A stretch of 64,000 nt of DNA. Source: Dastarcus helophoroides. Its lineage: Eukaryota > Arthropoda > Insecta > Coleoptera > Bothrideridae. Location: the NCBI GenBank assembly GCA_028583605.1, contig CM053326.1:36240931-36304930 (forward strand), written 5' to 3'. Below, piece by piece: positions 22,801-35,479 of the stretch (the first letter of the stretch is position 1; every line of letters starts with the position of its first letter). The position numbers were made by a program, and so were the translations under genes. Under the pieces are notes generated by a model. That model made no database searches, was not told where the DNA came from, and was given only the letters and a program-made list of their open reading frames with translations.

Positions 22801-25800
22801 TCAAAATTTAAACTTGAAAGTTATGTCTTATTCATGAAATTTCGACTTTTGCTCCAAATTGCTGAAAAAAATTTAATATTTCGGTTTTTTGAAGTTTGAA
22901 CCCTTTTTAATATTCATTGGTTTCATAATTTTTAATTTTTTTATAAAACCACCTTTTTAAACTTTTTTTTTCAAAATTTTGACTTTCTTCGAGTTTTACA
23001 ATTTTCTGTTTTTTCAACCTTTCAAAATTTTGTCTTATGGAGCAAAAATTTAATTTTTACGTTTCTCCAGAAATTTGGACTGAAAGCTTAAATTTTTGGC
23101 TTTTTGAAATAATAACTGTTTTCTTGTTTATCTGATCCTGATTTGTCCATCTTTTATCTCAAAAGACATTTTTTAAATTTCGATTTTTTTTCAAAATTTC
23201 TAGTTTAGTCTCAAAAATAATAAGAATTCTAAAATATAAACTCAGAATTTGGAGAAAAAACTAAAATTTCGAGAAAAGACTCGACATTCGTTAAAAAAAC
23301 TATCTATAACTATAGTTTTTTTGCTTTTCACGAATATCAATTTTATCTTAAAATTTGGCTTTTTTCTAAACCTTTTTCAGTTAGCACTCAAGTTTTATTT
23401 ATATTTTTCTTAATTTTTCTCAAACGACTTTTTTATTTTTTTCTTCCTCTGTTTGCGAAATTGGAACTTGATTTGTGAGACCTGATTGATAACTTTTTTC
23501 CAAATTTCAAGTTTTTTTCCAATATTTGTCAGTTTTTAACTACTGATTACCATTTTGTATAAATTTTAAATTATTTCAGCAAAATCGCGAGTTTAACTTC
23601 AAGATGTTGCCCGTAAAGAGTTATATCTTCTGGTGATGATACAAGGGTACTTCAGTATTCAGTCATGTTAAAGGGTGTGTAAAAAGAACTTCATAATTCA
23701 CAACTAAATAAGGGTGGTCGAACAAAATTTTAAAAAACCAGTTATGCTCAAGAAAGATACAATTTGATGGAAAGTTACCCAAAAAAAAATTAATATACCC
23801 AGGTTTCAAACTCAATCAAATATTATTCCATAGGAAAACCTTGTCAATTTCAAAGAAAGTAAAAAAAATCGACTTTTATCTAAAAATTTCAAGTTTACAC
23901 GTTCAATTTCTGCTTTTCCTAAAAATGGCAACTTTTATTGTAAAACTTCGATTTTTTCTAAACGCTTATTTTTGTTAACAAATTTCGAAAATGTTTACCA
24001 AATTTTAAATTTCCATTTTCGGTGTATACTTTTTTCCTTAAAAATTCTAATCTCACAATTTGGTTTCCTTAATATAATCCTTTTATTTAATAATTTTCTT
24101 TAACGTTTTTCAAAGAATAATCTTTTCGTTTAATACTTCGACCTTCATATTCACAAGTAAATAAGGGTGTTCGAACAAAATTTGAAAAAACCAGCACTGC
24201 TCAAGAAGGATACAATCGCAGTTCTTTTAGAGATAAATATTTTATGAGGAGCAGTCAAGTTAGGAATTAACATAAAACTACTTCTTGAATCATAGGTAAC
24301 ATTCCAGATATACACAAAATGGGTTCGAAAATCCGAGACTTCTTTATAATGTTCCATGGTCCTGCTAATATAAACCTGCCCAAGCCTAACTCTTCATAAA
24401 ACGAAATCATATGTATGACAGAATACACTCCATAAACTCCACAAATTAAAAAATGAAACAGGATTTTTTTAATTACCCAAAAAAATCTGCACACCTTTAA
24501 CATATATTCACACTACGTTGCGGACGAACACTAGTAATTCAATAAATTTTGTGTACACTTTTTGCAACTATTATTATTAAATTTATTGTAAATATGGCTT
24601 ATAAATTATAGAGTGGAAATACCAAAGGGGGTAAGTGCCAAAAAATATGTTTTTTAGTTTTTACCTCAAATGGGTACTAAATATCATCACCAAAACCCCA
24701 ATAAAAGCGCCAAATGCTAATCCTTCTTGTTTGGCTACTAACATAAATTAATAAACTAATTAACTTAATGAGTAGTACATCGTAACGTAACGTTTTCCTC
24801 TAATAACTCCAAACTGCTTATTCGGTACTTAGCCGCTTTAGCATTTCCACTCTAAAATTATTATTGAATTTTGATTGATTGGGGACACGAATGGCAAATA
24901 TATTCAGCATAAGAATATATTATTCATTAACCTTCTAAAAGGTTTTCTTTTTAAAAAATAGCAATGAATTATTTGTGACTTACAGGCTCAAAAATCAGTC
25001 CAATCGAATGGTTCTCCTTGTCAGGTTTCAAACCGATGACATCATCCAAGAAGGATGGATCAGAATCCAGAAAATGCGGAAGAGAAGCAATAATTGGCAC
25101 GCCCATACACTTACCCAAATCCATCAAATTCTTACTCAAGCAAGTCTTGGGTGTAGCGCAGTAACACTTTTCATCCACATTGTGCTCTTGATCTCCCAAA
25201 TCAGCAAAATATTTTCGCACCTGAAGACCTTCATACTCCAAATCGAAAGCAAACTGAGCACCAACAGTTCTAAACATAAATAATTTCGACGCAAGTGGTT
25301 CGAGGTATTAGGCAGTTATTAGACCTACCTGCATAAATCAGTGGAGAATGACCACAATCCTTCTTCTTTTTCCATGAGCGGTGGAAAGATCCAACCGTCT
25401 GTTCCTCTGAATCTGTTGCATTCTTTAGTACTCCACAGTTTGAGTTCTTTTTTTCCGTCGAACTCGATAAGTTTACCCAAATCTTTGGACTTTTTGATTC
25501 CCCTTAAGACTTTAACACGTTTACCCAGTGTTTGATTTCGCTGCAATTTGTTTTATTCATTGAAAAATTTATTTATTATTGGCTTACTTACAGGACCTAG
25601 TAAGGAAAATGTGTACATCTTTTTTCCTATATCTGTAAGCAAATCTTTTGCTTGAATTTTAAGTTGATTGCATACAGCTTTAGCAGAAAAGTCCGTTACT
25701 GAACAATCTATAAGGACACCATCAAATAAAATATCCCTAACTCTGACCGTCAGATATATGGATTGGGGATTTTTAAATATACTATTCATCGCCTTTGCTA

Positions 25801-27517
25801 CAATCGGTAGAAGATTTGGCGTATCTCTGACCACTTGAGTTACAACTCCCTAAATTAATTAACGAATAATATGACGAAGTGAAATTTGTCTAAAATTACT
25901 TACGACGATGACTGGATGCAAAATGGTAACATAATCATTTTGACTTAGACCACGGCCTGATTTTTGTTCATTGTAAGTATATAGATCAAAGGGACTGTAT
26001 GTGAGACTGTCTTCTGCTTCATTATCTATTATGTCGACTTTTTCTTTCCACAGACTGTAACAATATAGGTTTGATTTTTTTTTGCATGTAATCCTTGAAA
26101 AACTAGAGGCAAAATATAAAGTCTAAGCTGATTCCTCATAATTGTGGGTATGAACTTTTACTAGTATTATTCTGTAATTAATACTCGAGTACCCGTCACC
26201 ATAAAAATATATAGATTTGTCATTTCATTGTTATTTATATCGGAAATGAATGAAGGTATTACATAGAATTAGACAAATTAAAGACTGCTGCAGCGCAATT
26301 AAAGTATCAAAAGCTGCAAATTTCCTTGATAATTAGTAATTTTGCAAGCTATACTCACTCGTAAGAATATGGACCGACTTCTCTTAAAATAGGTTTTGCC
26401 CCTTCTTGCACCTCCAATGGATTAGTTACATTGAAAAAATATACGCTAAATAGCAAAGGTATTGGTAGCTTCAGATAAAAACCTCTAACCTCATTTCGTT
26501 TCCTCAATGCAGTTTGCTGAAATAGAGAGTTGGTAGGAGTATTAATGTCGTAAATATTATTCTACTTCTTCAAATTGTTTCTTGTTCCTAATTCAAAGTT
26601 CTAAGTTTAACTGTATAGTTAAAACTGAAGCCTGTGTCCAATATTTTTAAATAAATTTCATTAGATGTGTGATGTAAAAATGATGATGTAAAATGTAATG
26701 AATGATAAATGATCTGCAACGGTTTTTATGATATTTTTTCCCTCTGCATGTCTCTATATCCTCCTGTCTCTCTATTCGTCTGTTTGTCCAGAAATAATTC
26801 GGAAACTGACAAACTAGTTTTGCTGAGATTTAAAAGTCTAAAATATATCGTCGAGTATACTTTAGTTTAGCTAGTAGCAGTAGACTCATTTCTATTTTAG
26901 TTTTTATGCCAATTTGGGCAAATATTTTCTCATAATGACACCAAATCAGAAACATTACCTATAAGCATTGATATTGATAACCACGTCATTCACCAAACGA
27001 ACGTACGTTCATTTATTGACTTTTAGTGTTGAATAAAATCTCATAATTTCAATATTTCGTTAAAAATATCTTCAAATTGATAGTTTTATCCAAAAACTTT
27101 AGTGGTCTCGCACCTCAAAATTACTTTTTCCACATATTTTCATTTTAAGGTGTAACTCTAAAGATATAGTTCATATTATGGAACTACATCGGAAAAACTT
27201 TGAAATTTACTTTTAAAATTTGTAAATAATATTACTCAGTGATGATATACTTATATTTTTTACACATTAATATACGTTTTGAACAACTAAATTATAATTT
27301 GGTTGTATTGTTAAGTGATCCTATAATTAAAATGCCATCAACTTCAAATTTGTTTTGGTAATATATTTTAGGATTTCAACTTGACTTATATAAACTCTAA
27401 AGGACTTACATCTCTAACACCTATTCTCAAAATATAAGGGAATAGTAAGAATCCAAAAATCACAGTTACTGCCAAAGTTGCACTTGATCCAATGAACACC
27501 TTTGTCACCAATAACAT
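19887..27517 (-). CDS. Snmp1: Sensory neuron membrane protein 1-like (CD36 family), copy A
   Basis: CD36/SR-B type two-pass membrane protein; SNMP1 helps deliver lipid pheromones to receptors on olfactory dendrites. Exons in transcript order: 27517-27410, 26516-26359, 26054-25904, 25849-25592, 25540-25329, 25269-24984, 20980-20855, 20213-19887. All introns are GT-AG and the product is 541 residues. TM1 is at about 7-29. The ectodomain follows with FNVTNP, EVGPYSYD, WKEKVDI (SNMP1-like), the Cys-rich EKCYCATPKTC region and TGTPMKAAKRMQFNL. FWVQEG leads to TM2 at about 457-477. The 64-residue cytosolic tail is longer than in copy B (about 50). The start is the first Met after an in-frame stop, at the same distance from the first splice site (36 codons) as in copy B. 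Intron 6 (4.0 kb) is filled with repeats. An AATAAA lies at 19751-19746. Assignment to the SNMP1 clade rests on motif resemblance, not a tree. Confidence 0.93.
21538..21630. mobile_element. Solo terminal hairpin of a Penelope-like element
   Basis: ggatatacttcttccgggac ... gtgtcaaaaaagtactaaa is followed by its diverged reverse complement ending ggaagaaatatcc. The same sequence forms the end of the Penelope-like element at 60672-60720 (aggatatacttcttccagga, then ttggaccgtgtcaaagaac). This is therefore a terminal remnant in inverted-repeat form, inside intron 6 of SNMP1 copy A. Confidence 0.65.
21650..24110 (+). repeat. Repeat cluster in intron 6 of SNMP1 copy A
   Basis: A unit at about 21650-21870 (gatgattcaagggtacttca ... 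accttgtcaatttcaaagaa) recurs almost unchanged at about 23630-23855. The segment aatttggtttccttaatata at 21875 recurs at 24057. Between the copies sits a 1.7-kb T-rich block (about 21926-23620) that matches about 5190-6830. A more diverged version of the flanking unit lies at about 28563-28735. The arrangement suggests insertion of the AT-rich repeat with duplication of flanking DNA. Confidence 0.7.
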
Positions 27518-28560
27518 TATAAACAAAACTGGCAAAAATTTATTAGATTAATCAAATATCATATTATATGGGTAACTAAGCTTGACGGGTATACGCTTGG
27601 CTACAAATTTCATAGACTTCTCGGGGTAGGGGAAAAGGCAAACATTACTACTTATTACTACTTCAGGGACGTATTTGGAAGTTCATTAATCAATTTATAA
27701 GCTATCATACTTTAGTCTTTTTACAAATAATATTCCCCTTTTTGTAGTGTGAATCGTTTTAAGATTCATATAATTTTTGAATTTTAATCCTAATTTTTGC
27801 TATATGTTACTGACTGTAGCAAATTGACTATTTTTAAATCGAGTTCTTTAATTTGATACTTCTTAGACCTAATTTAGAGTTGATGAGTAACATATTTGAC
27901 TCTCAAACATTATTCCTGAGGCGCAAATCTTCTACTTTGTTTGCCTTTGAATGAATATCGCCGTACCAAGTTGTCAGGGAAAGATCTATTCGATGTTTAT
28001 TTTTAAAGGCTGCAAAATGTTACAATTAACATAAATATATTGTGATTTCTGGTCTATATACAGGCAGCATTCATGATTCGGCAGAAGCATGAAAATTATG
28101 AGTTATCTTCAAGTTTTAAACAAATAACACAAACAAATTAGATCAGAAGCAAATCAATTTCTCCTCTTTTCCTGCTCTACTTTAGTAAAATCTGACGTTA
28201 AGCAAAAATTTAAAAGGATTTGCAGCTCGTGTTATCAACATTTGGTTTATTAAATCTTGTATCGACTTTAGTGTAATTACAAATTGATAAGACGTTGATG
28301 AATGGATTGGTTTCCAAAATATTATGCATTACTAGGTTTACTGCTATAAAAAAATATTTAAAATCATTGGCGTACTTGATAAGTTAATTAGATGCTCCTT
28401 TGCGTGCATATAGCATGGAGTGATTTTTTCTTCTTCTATATCAAATCTTTTGAAATATTTTTATCTGTGTAACAATAGCAACAGAACTGATCCTTAAACA
28501 TTTCTAATCTTAAGAATTATATTGTATCAGTTCACAGTTATTTTAAAGTATTACGTCATA
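27518..28560. other. Upstream region of SNMP1 copy A
   Basis: AT-rich and without open frames or a clear core promoter. The 5' UTR and promoter of the minus-strand gene should lie here. I see no TATA box placed convincingly enough to report. Confidence 0.35.
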
Positions 28561-28562
28561 TT

Positions 28563-29560
28563 TTGATGGAAAGTGACTCAAAAAAATTAATGTACCCAGA
28601 TTTCAACCTCTATCATATTTTATTCTATACGAAAACTTTGTCACGTTTAAAAAAATTTGAAAAAAAAAGTATCCATTTTCGGTTTTTTCTTTTTTTCCTT
28701 CAAAATTCTAATCACAAAATTTGTTTTTCCAAATATACCTAATGCTTTCGTTTGACATTTCGACTCAAATTTCAAAAATGTCGACTTTTATTATGAATCT
28801 AAATTTTTTAAAAAATTTCGAGCTTAAACTAAAATATTATTTAGCACGGGATTTTTTCCACTTTTTATTTGTTTTTGTCAAAATTTCGTGCTGGTACCTT
28901 CAGTTTTTACTTTATTTCCGCACTAAACTTAAAAATTCGTTTTTTATTTTTAATTTTACTCACTCTATTTTTTGAAATTTCGCCTGAAGTTGGCAATACT
29001 TACCCTTTTTTTTTTATTTATGGAAAGAATATTTTTGTAAATGTGAAGATTTTTGATTTCGACTTCAAAGTTGGCAATACTTACCATTTTTTTGTCATTT
29101 ATGGAAAATTTTTTTTCATAAACTTAAAGGTTTTTAAATTTGACTTCAATTTTGAAATTTTACTTTTTTCATACATCAGGTGTAGCTCGCTATAATTTTT
29201 TTATAAGTTATTCTCTTAGGATTCAGTTTCAACACTAAGATTCTACTGTCGAGTTTAAATTATTAATATGAAAACTTTCGAGTGACTTTTTAAAATTTAC
29301 CTTTCTTTTCTTTCTCAAAATTTGGACTTTCAATTTTTAGTTTTTTATTAAGCTTCGGCTGTTTTTAAAAACAATTTGACTAGTTTCTGAAACTTTTTCA
29401 TCCTGATATTTAACATTCTTTTATTGTCGAAATGTTGACTTTAATTTACACATTTCCACTTTAAGAATATTTGCCTTCTTTCTCTAAAAATCAACTTTTA
29501 AACTGAATATTTCACTTCACAATTAATGCAGAGAAAGTTAAAATTTCAAAATTACAGTCG
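28563..29560 (+). repeat. AT-rich repeat fragments
   Basis: Begins with a diverged copy of the unit found at 21790 and 23770 (gatggaaagtgactcaaaaa ... gaaaactttgtcacg). It continues into T-rich DNA of the same style as 4128-6830. A segment 'agttggcaatacttacc' is duplicated near 28987 and 29070. The Phe-rich open frames here reflect base composition. Confidence 0.5.
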
Positions 29561-29841
29561 AACTCTTAGAATTCTGAGGTTCAATAAAAACCTTGCGCTA
29601 ATTCGAAGACTCGAGTTCGTCGTGGTTAATAAAAAATGATTCCTTGATTTAGGAATTTAAAAATCTAAATATAAGCTTCTGATTTTAACAAATTTAATTA
29701 CAAATTTCGAAAAATAATCGAAATCTGGTACCTTTCTCATAAAAGTCAATTTATGACATTTTTTAAAACAACAATTGTTTCAACAAATTATTGTTTGGGA
29801 AGTTTAAACAGGTTCAGGAAACATCAACAAAATGAAAAACC

Positions 29842-30092
<251 letters not shown>

Positions 30093-30095
30093 TCA

Positions 30096-31140
30096 ATAAA
30101 AAAACGAATTCACATCATAATACGTCTTGATGTCTTGTTAAATTAAAGTTGTTTTTCTAATTAGCATTTCAGCTAAGTAATTAACAAAAAAATCACTTGA
30201 AACCTAACTTGTGACATTTTTGTCCTTTGAAAATTGATAATGAAACGATGCATTATTGTGTAAGTTAGAAGACATGCCAACAATATAAAAATGTTTCGTT
30301 TAGTATTTTTTCGGATTCTGTTTTTGTCGCCGTGTTTATTTTTAACGAAAGTTACCAACTCTTCGGTCCCCTGTTTCAAAGAATTTTAGGGAGTCTTTAG
30401 AAATTTCGCAAGGTAATTGTGTTGTGTGTCTAAAATGATTTACAATATGCTACGCCTCATTTTAAAAATACGACGTTTGAAAAGCACGAGTAAAATCGTG
30501 TTAGAATTTGAAAAGTGTATATTTCGAATGTGTGTTGCACACAAATAAGCTCTCTATATGTTAATGTTTTTAAGCAAAAATAAAAAAAGGAACAATATTT
30601 CTTGAATGGTTTTAAACGGAAACATGTTATATTGCATTGGCATTCGGCGCGTGTTTTCTTAAAATAATATATAGGATGTCCGCAAATTTCGCCGACAACG
30701 CTTGACAGTAAGTAGATTCAGGACGATAAATAAAAAAGTTTAATAAAAGGTGTTTAGTTTTCGAGTTACAGGCTGTCAAAATTGTCAAAAAAAAATTTAA
30801 GTAATAACCTTAGAACCTCTGTAATACCTTAATCAATTGATCTAAAAATTTGAACCATTTTAGGTCCTTGCTATAAGTAGGTCCTTGTTATAGGTAATAA
30901 GCTGATAGCTTTGAAAACTTTGTTTTACTACATTCAAGTTTAAAAAATAAATACATTATGCATTTATGAGTTAAGTAAGTTTAACTAAATCATTTTCAAG
31001 AAGGAATAAGTTACTTATCTGATCGGCTAGAGTCTATCCTTTCTCTAGCTTTGTTAAATATTTAAACAATATGTACCAATTTCAAACAAAAATTTTAATA
31101 AGAAAGCTCAGAAATTAACTTGAATATATCTATTTGTTAA
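30096..31140. other. Intergenic, no gene recognised
   Basis: No supported coding region. ggatgtccgcaaatttcgcc at about 30674, followed by gttttcgagttacaggctgt, looks like the end of a dispersed insect repeat, but no second copy exists in the window. Confidence 0.4.
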
Positions 31141-31860
31141 CTGTTATTCAAATTTTTATTGGCATATACTGAACATTGAACGAAATTAAAATTTCGAGAA
31201 AAGGGTTAACTTTAAAAAAGCAGTCAAAATTTCTCGAAAATCAGTTTCCAAATGGACGAAATTGTTGATGTGGAAAAAATAATGAAATACCTAGAAAAAA
31301 AACCGAAAGTTCCAGACAACGTCGAAATTTCGAGAAAAAATTATAAATTTTGTAGAGAAAGTCAGGTTTAAAAAACTACAATTTTGCTAATGAAATCCAA
31401 ATTTAAAAAAATGAGTTAAAAAGAAATGGTAAAAATTCCGTGAAAAGGACGAATCTCGAAGACCCAAACGAAATTTCTCATAGAAAGTCAAATTTTGAGA
31501 AAAGGGTTAAATGAAGAAACCTTGAGATTTTCAGAAACATAAAGGATCGTATTTTAATCTAAGTCGAAATCTCGAAAAATAGCGGATTTAAGAAAATATC
31601 GAAACTTCGATATAAAGACGAATTTCAAGACAAAAATCGCAAGTCCCTAAAACGAATTTTGAGAAAAATTCAAGACTTCGAGAAAAATATTAAAATTTTG
31701 AACAAAAAATCGAAATTTCGAAAACATAAAATCGAATTAAGTAAACATTTTCCAGGGGGAGTGAAATTTTGTTGAAATTTAGAAAAAAGTCTATTTTGGG
31801 AAAAGTTGATATTTCAGGGAAGAAGTCGAAATCCCAAGGAAAAAGTCAAAAAAATTCGAT
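31140..31860 (-). repeat. A-rich interspersed repeat
   Basis: Purine-rich DNA with recurrent gaaatttcgagaaaa strings, similar in style to 1-1925 read in the same direction. It adjoins the 3' end of the LINE tail at about 31870. No gene is seen. Confidence 0.45.
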
Positions 31861-31869
31861 TTTTATTTG

Positions 31870-32790
31870 TTAAATCAGGGGAAAATCCGTTAAGGACATC
31901 TGGGAAGATAACCCAGATAGTGTCGGACTTCCGCTTAACCTACGGGTACCGACTAAAAACCCCCACTTCTGGCCCTCAATCCCTCCGTCGGAACAAAAGT
32001 GCTGGAGCACCATTGTAAGCTGTTTTGTCTGAAACATAAGAGACAAACAAAACCAAAAATTTCCGTAATGGAAGTCGCAGCCTAGAGGACCATCCTTTGT
32101 CTTATAATCCTGGTTGGGATGTCTGGATCGTAATCCACTGCCTGTCGAACTAGCTCGTTGGGATGCGTTTCCGCTCTCACCATCGCCCTGGAATTAATTT
32201 CCGTGAGAAAATCCCTTACCAGGGGTAGTTCAGCTTCTTTATGGAATTGATTGTTTCTTACAAACCATGGAGCGTCCATGGCTTGTCTTAGAAAGACGTT
32301 CTGGAACACCTGGAGTTTCTTCATCTGATTATCCGTTGCCCGTGACCAAGCTACAGATGCGTAGGTCATCTCTGGTCTTATGACTGATTTGTATAGGAAC
32401 ACTTTAAGTCCGATGGATAGGTTACTTTTTCTACCAATCATTGCTTGCAGCAGTCCCTTTAGAATTTTGGCTTTGGACACTGCGTAATTGATGTGTGCCT
32501 GAAATGTAAGTCTTTTATCGAGAATTACACCTGCCTGAATTCTCCAGTCGACGTTTTGCCCATGAACATTCACATGTCAATAAGTCAAGAGTCTTCTTCG
32601 GGTGAAAAAGACTGCTTGGGCCTTGTCTGCGTTGACTTGGATTCTCCATTGACTAACGTAATTTACAATAGTAGACCATCTGTTGCCTCCTGAAGTCGTC
32701 TGGTGACCAACTCTGGACTTAGAGAGTACGCCACCAAAGCTGTGTCGTTTACATAAGTTGCCAATGAGGAGTGTTCGAAAAAAATTCGAG
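31870..32790 (-). mobile_element. Jockey-like LINE, 3' portion
   Basis: Minus strand. YVNDTALVAYS (a decayed YADDT motif, near 32745), QWRIQVNADKAQAVFF and a 163-residue open frame at 32573-32082 (GVILDKRLTFQAHINYAVSKAK, YKSVIRPEMTYASVAWSRA, KKLQVFQNVFLRQAMDAPWFV). This is the thumb and C-terminus of a Jockey-type RT, with a frame break near 32575. The 3' UTR (about 32080-31870) contains a gggggtttttagtcggtacc segment. The 5' part is missing, as is usual for LINE insertions. The catalytic second Asp context is altered, so it is inactive. Confidence 0.82.
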
Positions 32791-32859
32791 AATTTATGAC
32801 TGCCTGAAATCAGAATGGGTGGGCTCGTACCACGACGTCAGACAGTATCCTATATTAAA

Positions 32860-34860
32860 CTAAACATCGAGAAACAAGATGGAGCTTCCAGAAAGTTTGA
32901 TTAGAAAAAAAGTGAGTCGAAATTTCCAAGAATTTTTTTTTCCAATGTCTGTCTACAAAAATTCAAAATTTCCAAAAAATATTTTTGAAAATTTCTAGTT
33001 AAATTTTTACTTTTTTATTTAAAGATCAGCAAAATAACAAAGAAAAGGCAAATTTTGATAAACAAGTCGAAATTTGCAGATTTTTTAAGATAAATCAAAA
33101 TTTTCATAAAAAGTCAAATTTTGGAAAGTGGCGAATATTCGAAAAATAAGACGAATTTTAAAGTAAAAAAAAACGATCAAACCATGGTTTCAAAGACGTT
33201 CTTAAATGTCGCATTTGTAGTACGTCACAACTGAAAAAGGTTTGAAAAGAAAATGTTATCTCACTCCAATTAACAATTGTTTCGTACCAAAAAAAAAAGA
33301 GTCAAAAGGATATTCGTGGATGTTGATGCATCTAGATTAAATTTGAGTTAGTAAAAACTGACAACAATAACAAACTGCAACATGATATAACAATTATTCT
33401 TAAACAATTTATATTACTAGTATTTTTTCGTTTTTGAAAAAGACTCTAATTAAATTCGTTCATCTGGAAGTCCGATGAAAGAGATCAAAAGCAGGAAGGG
33501 ACGCATTTGTCTTCAATCGATAGCTCAATGTTTATCGCTTTCAAGCTGAATTTACTGGCTTTACAATTCAGGTATAATCCCAAGGTTATATAAGTATTAA
33601 AATTTACAACGAAGGGAAAGTAAAATATTTCTTTCCACTTTAAATCAGTTTAGATAGTGATGAATGCGAAAAGAATTTCCCATGGTGTCCAACAAAAAGA
33701 AAAGTTTTGCGAACTGTATCTCTTGAAAGTTATATGCTTTCAACTAAGTACTAAGTAATTATGTGAAAACAAGTATAATGGATTTGTAAATTTGACTGTA
33801 TAAATCTTGTAATTTGAAAATAAGTATAGTCGTATTTTGACTATTTTATTCAACGAATAGCAGTTAAAATGCGAAACGAAATAAAACTTTTGTTTTATTT
33901 TCAATAAACTAGTCCACCTCTGGATTCGTACATCTGAGTTCATAAAGAAAACATCTACTTAAATATAAAAATAGTCATTATCGCGACAATTTGATTGTAT
34001 CGAGTTCAAGTTAAGAAACGTAATGTCTAGGTGAAGGACAATTTTGTCCCTTGTATTACCATCTCTGCTTGTCCTTAACGGCGGTCATTATTTGTCTGTT
34101 AATAACAAAATATTAATGGTACATTATATTTGAATTATCGTTAGAAAGTTGGGGAAGTGGATTCTACGTCTATAGCTTTATATTATTTCCTGCACATTAA
34201 TGATCTATTAATCATTGGATGCATCGTTAAGACAATCATATTTAAACGACCAATAGTTTTATAATAATATTTATGAGTGAACTAGTTATTGGACCCTGGT
34301 ATTATACAGATTGCTGCTTAGCTACATTTCGATGCAGAAGGGAATACCCCTTTGGATTATTTTAGAAGGGAACATTCCTGAAGATATACTTGAATGAATT
34401 AGTTCTTAAGTTACAGTCTCTTGATAGGAACTGTCCTTCACAAAATATTCAGAATCACAGATTATAGAATAAGGGAAGTGCATACCCTATATTGACCATG
34501 TATAAAAATTAGACCGAAATGCGTCTAGAAAGTGGAGTAGCTTCAACTATTTCCTTTCTCTCTTTCTCAACAACTGTCTAATAGCATCTAACGCTAATAA
34601 CCATATCTATTTACTTCGTTCCTCATTGGTAGTAGAAATCCATCACTCTTGATATCACGAGAACGTACTACCTACTCTCTACGCCGTTATCTACGATCGT
34701 GCACTATCCTCCTTCTATAATTCGTGTTCAGAGTTAATTAACGAAAGATACCTAAACAATTCTGCATAGGTAAAGGGGGTTCCATTAAAACCCCTTATTT
34801 TGAATTAAGTTCCATTTTTGTTGGTGTCAGTCGTGCAGCGTTATTATTGAGTAACTTGGT
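32860..34860. other. Intergenic, no gene recognised
   Basis: The first 330 bp are more A-rich repeat. The remainder (33200-34860) has ordinary AT-rich composition with no coding signal or detectable repeat partner in the window. Confidence 0.45.
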
Positions 34861-34881
34861 TTGAAATTAAATCATTAAAAA

Positions 34882-35205
34882 TGAAATGAAGGCACAACGT
34901 ACAAAAATTATGAAAATCTATTACCAAAATGGTGACAGTTCTGCTGAAATAATTCGAAGGTGTGGATCTTTTAGCCACTTTCACCCTCTACAGCTGTCGG
35001 AATAATTAATAAATTTGACAGGTTTGGGTCAGTCTAAACCATAAAGAACCTGTCCGTCTTCGTACAATTCTGTCTGATGAAAACATGCAACAATTAGGAG
35101 TATTAAGCAGAATCCTTCCACCTCGATTCGCCTCCATTCTCAACAATTTAGACTTTTACAAAACAGTTTACACCGAATTTGGGATTTAATCTTTTGATTT
35201 TTAGT
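34882..35205 (+). pseudogene. Relic of an insect helix-turn-helix (mariner-type) protein
   Basis: Translated pieces in changing frames spell the DNA-binding end of a common insect transposon protein. MKAQRTKIMKIYYQNGDSS and AEIIRR come first, then after a frame change STAVGIINKFDRFGSV, a stop, EPVRLRTILSDENMQQ, and after another change NPSTSIRLHSQQFRLLQNSL. The order matches the usual two-helix-turn-helix layout of these proteins. At least two frameshifts and one stop make it non-functional. No catalytic DD(E/D) domain follows. Recognition is from memory of family motifs, so the exact subfamily is open. Confidence 0.65.
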
Positions 35206-35479
35206 CAAATTTCGGCGAAAATTGCTTGGTGATAGATTCCAAGCTGAGAACAAGGACGAATCAAGGTGAAAGAATTTTGTTCAACACTCCTAACTGCTAC
35301 AATGTTTTCATTAAACCATACTGTATAAATGCGAACATGTTTCGTCTGGGTTTAAAGTGGTTTTAAATTTATTAATTACTAGCTGATACCCGCACCACAA
35401 AATAAATAACAATCAGAAGGTTAACTCTCACCTTATCTCTTTGTGGTCGATGCCGACAATCTGTAACCTCGAATTATTA
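35206..35479. other. Intergenic tail after the helix-turn-helix relic
   Basis: Contains 'tactagctgatacccgcacc' near 35388, which resembles a widespread LINE or SINE terminus. Nothing else is recognisable. Confidence 0.3.

Noticed and set aside
24975..25283. Plus-strand 102-codon frame
   Set aside because: Exact antisense of exon 6 of SNMP1 copy A, which carries the conserved protein.
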